From Tritrichomonas foetus (Eukaryota; Parabasalia; Tritrichomonadida; Tritrichomonadidae): 64,000 nucleotides of DNA. Under the pieces are notes generated by a model that saw only the letters and a program-made list of their open reading frames with translations, had not been told where the DNA came from and did no database searches. Each line of letters opens with the position of its first letter. The first letter of the stretch is position 1. A program made the translations under genes and the position numbers. The stretch lies in NCBI GenBank assembly GCA_001839685.1, contig MLAK01001282.1:1-64000 (forward strand). Direction: 5' to 3'. This document shows positions 61,100 through 64,000 of this stretch, piece by piece.

Positions 61100-61967
61100 T
61101 TGAGAGTTGCGAAAATTTTTATTGAGAACTTTTTGAATTTCTTGAAATTTTTTGGTAGCACTGGACTATTTATATTCAGAAAAATCGTATTTTCGTTTTT
61201 AATTAACTTTTTCTTTATTGTTAATGAGACAATGTGTCAAAATTTTTGACTCAAAAATAAAATAGATTTGAATGACCACATTCAAATTCTACACAGACTT
61301 TCTGTGTATATATGTCCGATTTAACAAAATTTTGAAAAGGATAATGAAATACATGAAATCGAAAAAAATGCGTTTTATAATTTATCATTGAAAGTATCTC
61401 CATCGTATATTTGATTTTGGGATGATTTATTGATATATATTTAGCACATCATCATACAAACATTTGATCCGTGTAAATAACTTTGTCAAAAAAATTCTGA
61501 ATTTGTTGACTATCTTGAAAACTTATTGTCATGCATTTCTGTTGTGTTTCAAATAATATAAACGATTGATTTTGTGATGCCTCTCAACCTTTGCAATATG
61601 AGATAAACTGATAATTCAAAAATAATCAATAAAATCCATTTCGCATTATTTTATTTTATGACAATGACTGTTTGTGCCATTTTCCAAAACATAATTTTTT
61701 CATGACTAGATTTTATTCATATTGAGATTGGTTTTCATATGTACTTAATTGAACTAATCTATAAAATTCAACACAAGATTTCATATTATTTGTATCAGAT
61801 TCTTTGAAAAGGAAATTTTTATATACAGATTCATGAATGGATCAAACATATGGCCAAATAAATTTGCAATTTATCGATCGATGATAATCACTTTTTGATT
61901 TTATGCCAACAATGGCAAATGAACTTTTTGAAATAAAAAATTAATTACATAAATTTTATTAAAATCG
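61100..61967. other. intergenic region between divergent genes
   Basis: About 870 bases between the TTLL and TBC starts. No TCAYW motif sits close to either ATG. A TCACT lies about 80 bases before the TBC start. No gene is seen. Confidence 0.45.
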
Positions 61968-62978
61968 ATGGAATTAGAAAATGATGATAGAGTCACCGAA
62001 TTTAAACAACTGATGCATCTTGACGAAGAATCAGGCGAAATTAGTTTACCAGAACTCCGAAAATTTCTATTACTTCCTTTTCCTGAAGGCCATCCCGATC
62101 TCCGATTTTATAATTGGCAACTTTCACTCAAAGTTCTGCCTTTGAGGCGAGAATTATGGAAGAAAACTTGGGAGAAACGAGATATTCAATATTATGGCCT
62201 TGTGGAAAGGATGTTTCGAGATTCTCCAGATTTTTTGGATTATGGCCTTCGAAGCGGCCGAGTGATGGAATCGATCGATGTTCTTACAAATATTCACGGA
62301 GATGTTATTCGCATGCCAAAATGGCTTCGTGCGATATATCAGATTGTTGATAATCCTGAACAGAATCACATTCACTTGCACCGCCTTGAACGCCTTATTT
62401 ATGTTTTCTCACTGGTGAATTCCCACTGTCCATACACGCAAGGGTTTCATGAATTGGCAGCACCATTATATTATGTCTCACTAGCAGGGACCCGTGCTCT
62501 TTCTATGAGCGATGATAGAGCTGAATCTATTGCCTTTTTCTTGCTGTTCAATTTAATCATTGGTACCAACCTTTACACTGTCTTCGCAAATGTCGAAGAT
62601 CTTGAAAAAATGAAAATGAGGTTCAAGACGATAGAAAATGCTGTCAAAGTTTTTGACGCGCCATTTGCGCAGTTTCTGTTTGAAGAAAAAGCAATTCATC
62701 CGCTCTTATTCTGTCTTTCCTGGGTTTCAATGCTTTTTTCGCAGCATCTTGAACTTCTCGACCTCCTCCACCTTTGGGACCACCTCCTCGTGTTTTACGA
62801 CCGAGTCGTTGATTTCGTGATGATGGTCGCTGCTGCATACATCCTTTTCAGGAAGAAAAAAATTCGGCAACTTGATTTCGACCAAATACTCACAGAATTG
62901 CATACAACACCAGAAATGAATATCATGCCAATGTTGAGGATCGCTCGAAATTTATGGGATCAACTGTTCGAATCATGA
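61968..62978 (+). CDS. TBC-domain Rab GTPase-activating protein
   Basis: The 336-residue protein is almost all TBC domain. SLKVLPLRRELWKKTWEKRD holds motif A. IHGDVIRM provides the IxxDxxR arginine finger (Arg115), and CPYTQGFHELAAPLYYV provides the YxQG glutamine finger (Gln158). Both catalytic residues are present, so it should stimulate GTP hydrolysis by a Rab protein. The region EEKAIHPLLFCLSWVSMLFS and LELLDLLHLWDHLLVFYDRV matches the second half of the domain. The layout (short N-terminus, YTQGFHEL then APLYYV) is nearest TBC1D13-like proteins, but the target Rab cannot be told. There are no additional domains. Confidence 0.88.
   Translation: MELENDDRVTEFKQLMHLDEESGEISLPELRKFLLLPFPEGHPDLRFYNWQLSLKVLPLRRELWKKTWEKRDIQYYGLVERMFRDSPDFLDYGLRSGRVMESIDVLTNIHGDVIRMPKWLRAIYQIVDNPEQNHIHLHRLERLIYVFSLVNSHCPYTQGFHELAAPLYYVSLAGTRALSMSDDRAESIAFFLLFNLIIGTNLYTVFANVEDLEKMKMRFKTIENAVKVFDAPFAQFLFEEKAIHPLLFCLSWVSMLFSQHLELLDLLHLWDHLLVFYDRVVDFVMMVAAAYILFRKKKIRQLDFDQILTELHTTPEMNIMPMLRIARNLWDQLFES

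Positions 62979-64000
<1,022 letters not shown>

Overview
The window looks like nuclear DNA of a flagellated parabasalid protist, most probably a Tritrichomonas-type trichomonad. The DNA is very AT-rich, genes are intron-poor and use all three standard stop codons. Many starts lie 7-33 bases behind a TCA(C/T)(A/T) initiator as known from trichomonads. The gene set also fits: flagellar genes (SPAG6/PF16, IFT88, a tubulin-tyrosine-ligase-like enzyme), a multi-membrane-span cyclase-type protein, a TKL kinase, a two-repeat Myb protein, and DUF4419, DUF3431 and F5/8-type families. Species assignment is inference.

Layout. 1-10.3 kb is accessory, repeat-laden DNA: a ruined kinase gene cut by a poly-T tract, dispersed repeats, two poly-T tracts of about 59 bases, a GT17-type glycosyltransferase and a DUF3431-like protein. 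10.3-24.9 kb is a dense housekeeping block: a TKL kinase with a solenoid tail, tRNA-Thr(AGT), CAND1, a coiled-coil protein, two unrecognised solenoid/propeller proteins, a zeta-COP-like small coat subunit and TRAPPC6/Trs33. 25.2-27.8 kb holds two genes broken by several frameshifts (DUF4419 and an unknown basic protein). 28.2-33.7 kb carries SPAG6 and IFT88 in convergent orientation plus a beta-propeller protein. 34-36.8 kb has a beta-helix surface-type protein, a 14-3-3 with one frameshift and a broken F5/8-type gene. 37.2-40.8 kb is MON2-like. After a 2.4 kb desert come a large membrane protein with a degenerate cyclase domain, a small KFEKGGK-repeat protein, an old-yellow-enzyme-type oxidoreductase, a C2-domain remnant, a Myb protein, a hairpin repeat matching one at 2.6 kb, an MTA70/METTL3-like methyltransferase divergent from a solenoid protein, a TTLL enzyme with a large insert, a TBC RabGAP and the 5' part of PRMT1.

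Functional themes are membrane traffic (TRAPPC6, zeta-COP, MON2, TBC), flagellum assembly and tubulin modification (IFT88, SPAG6, TTLL), signalling (TKL kinase, 14-3-3, cyclase-like protein) and methylation or ubiquitin control (MTA70, PRMT1, CAND1). There is no sign of operons; each gene seems to have its own promoter. No clearly new system stands out. The most useful observations are a paired GC-rich hairpin element, a pseudo-cyclase, lineage-specific insertions in conserved proteins, and a pattern of single-base frameshifts, most at homopolymers, which may be assembly errors rather than real gene decay.
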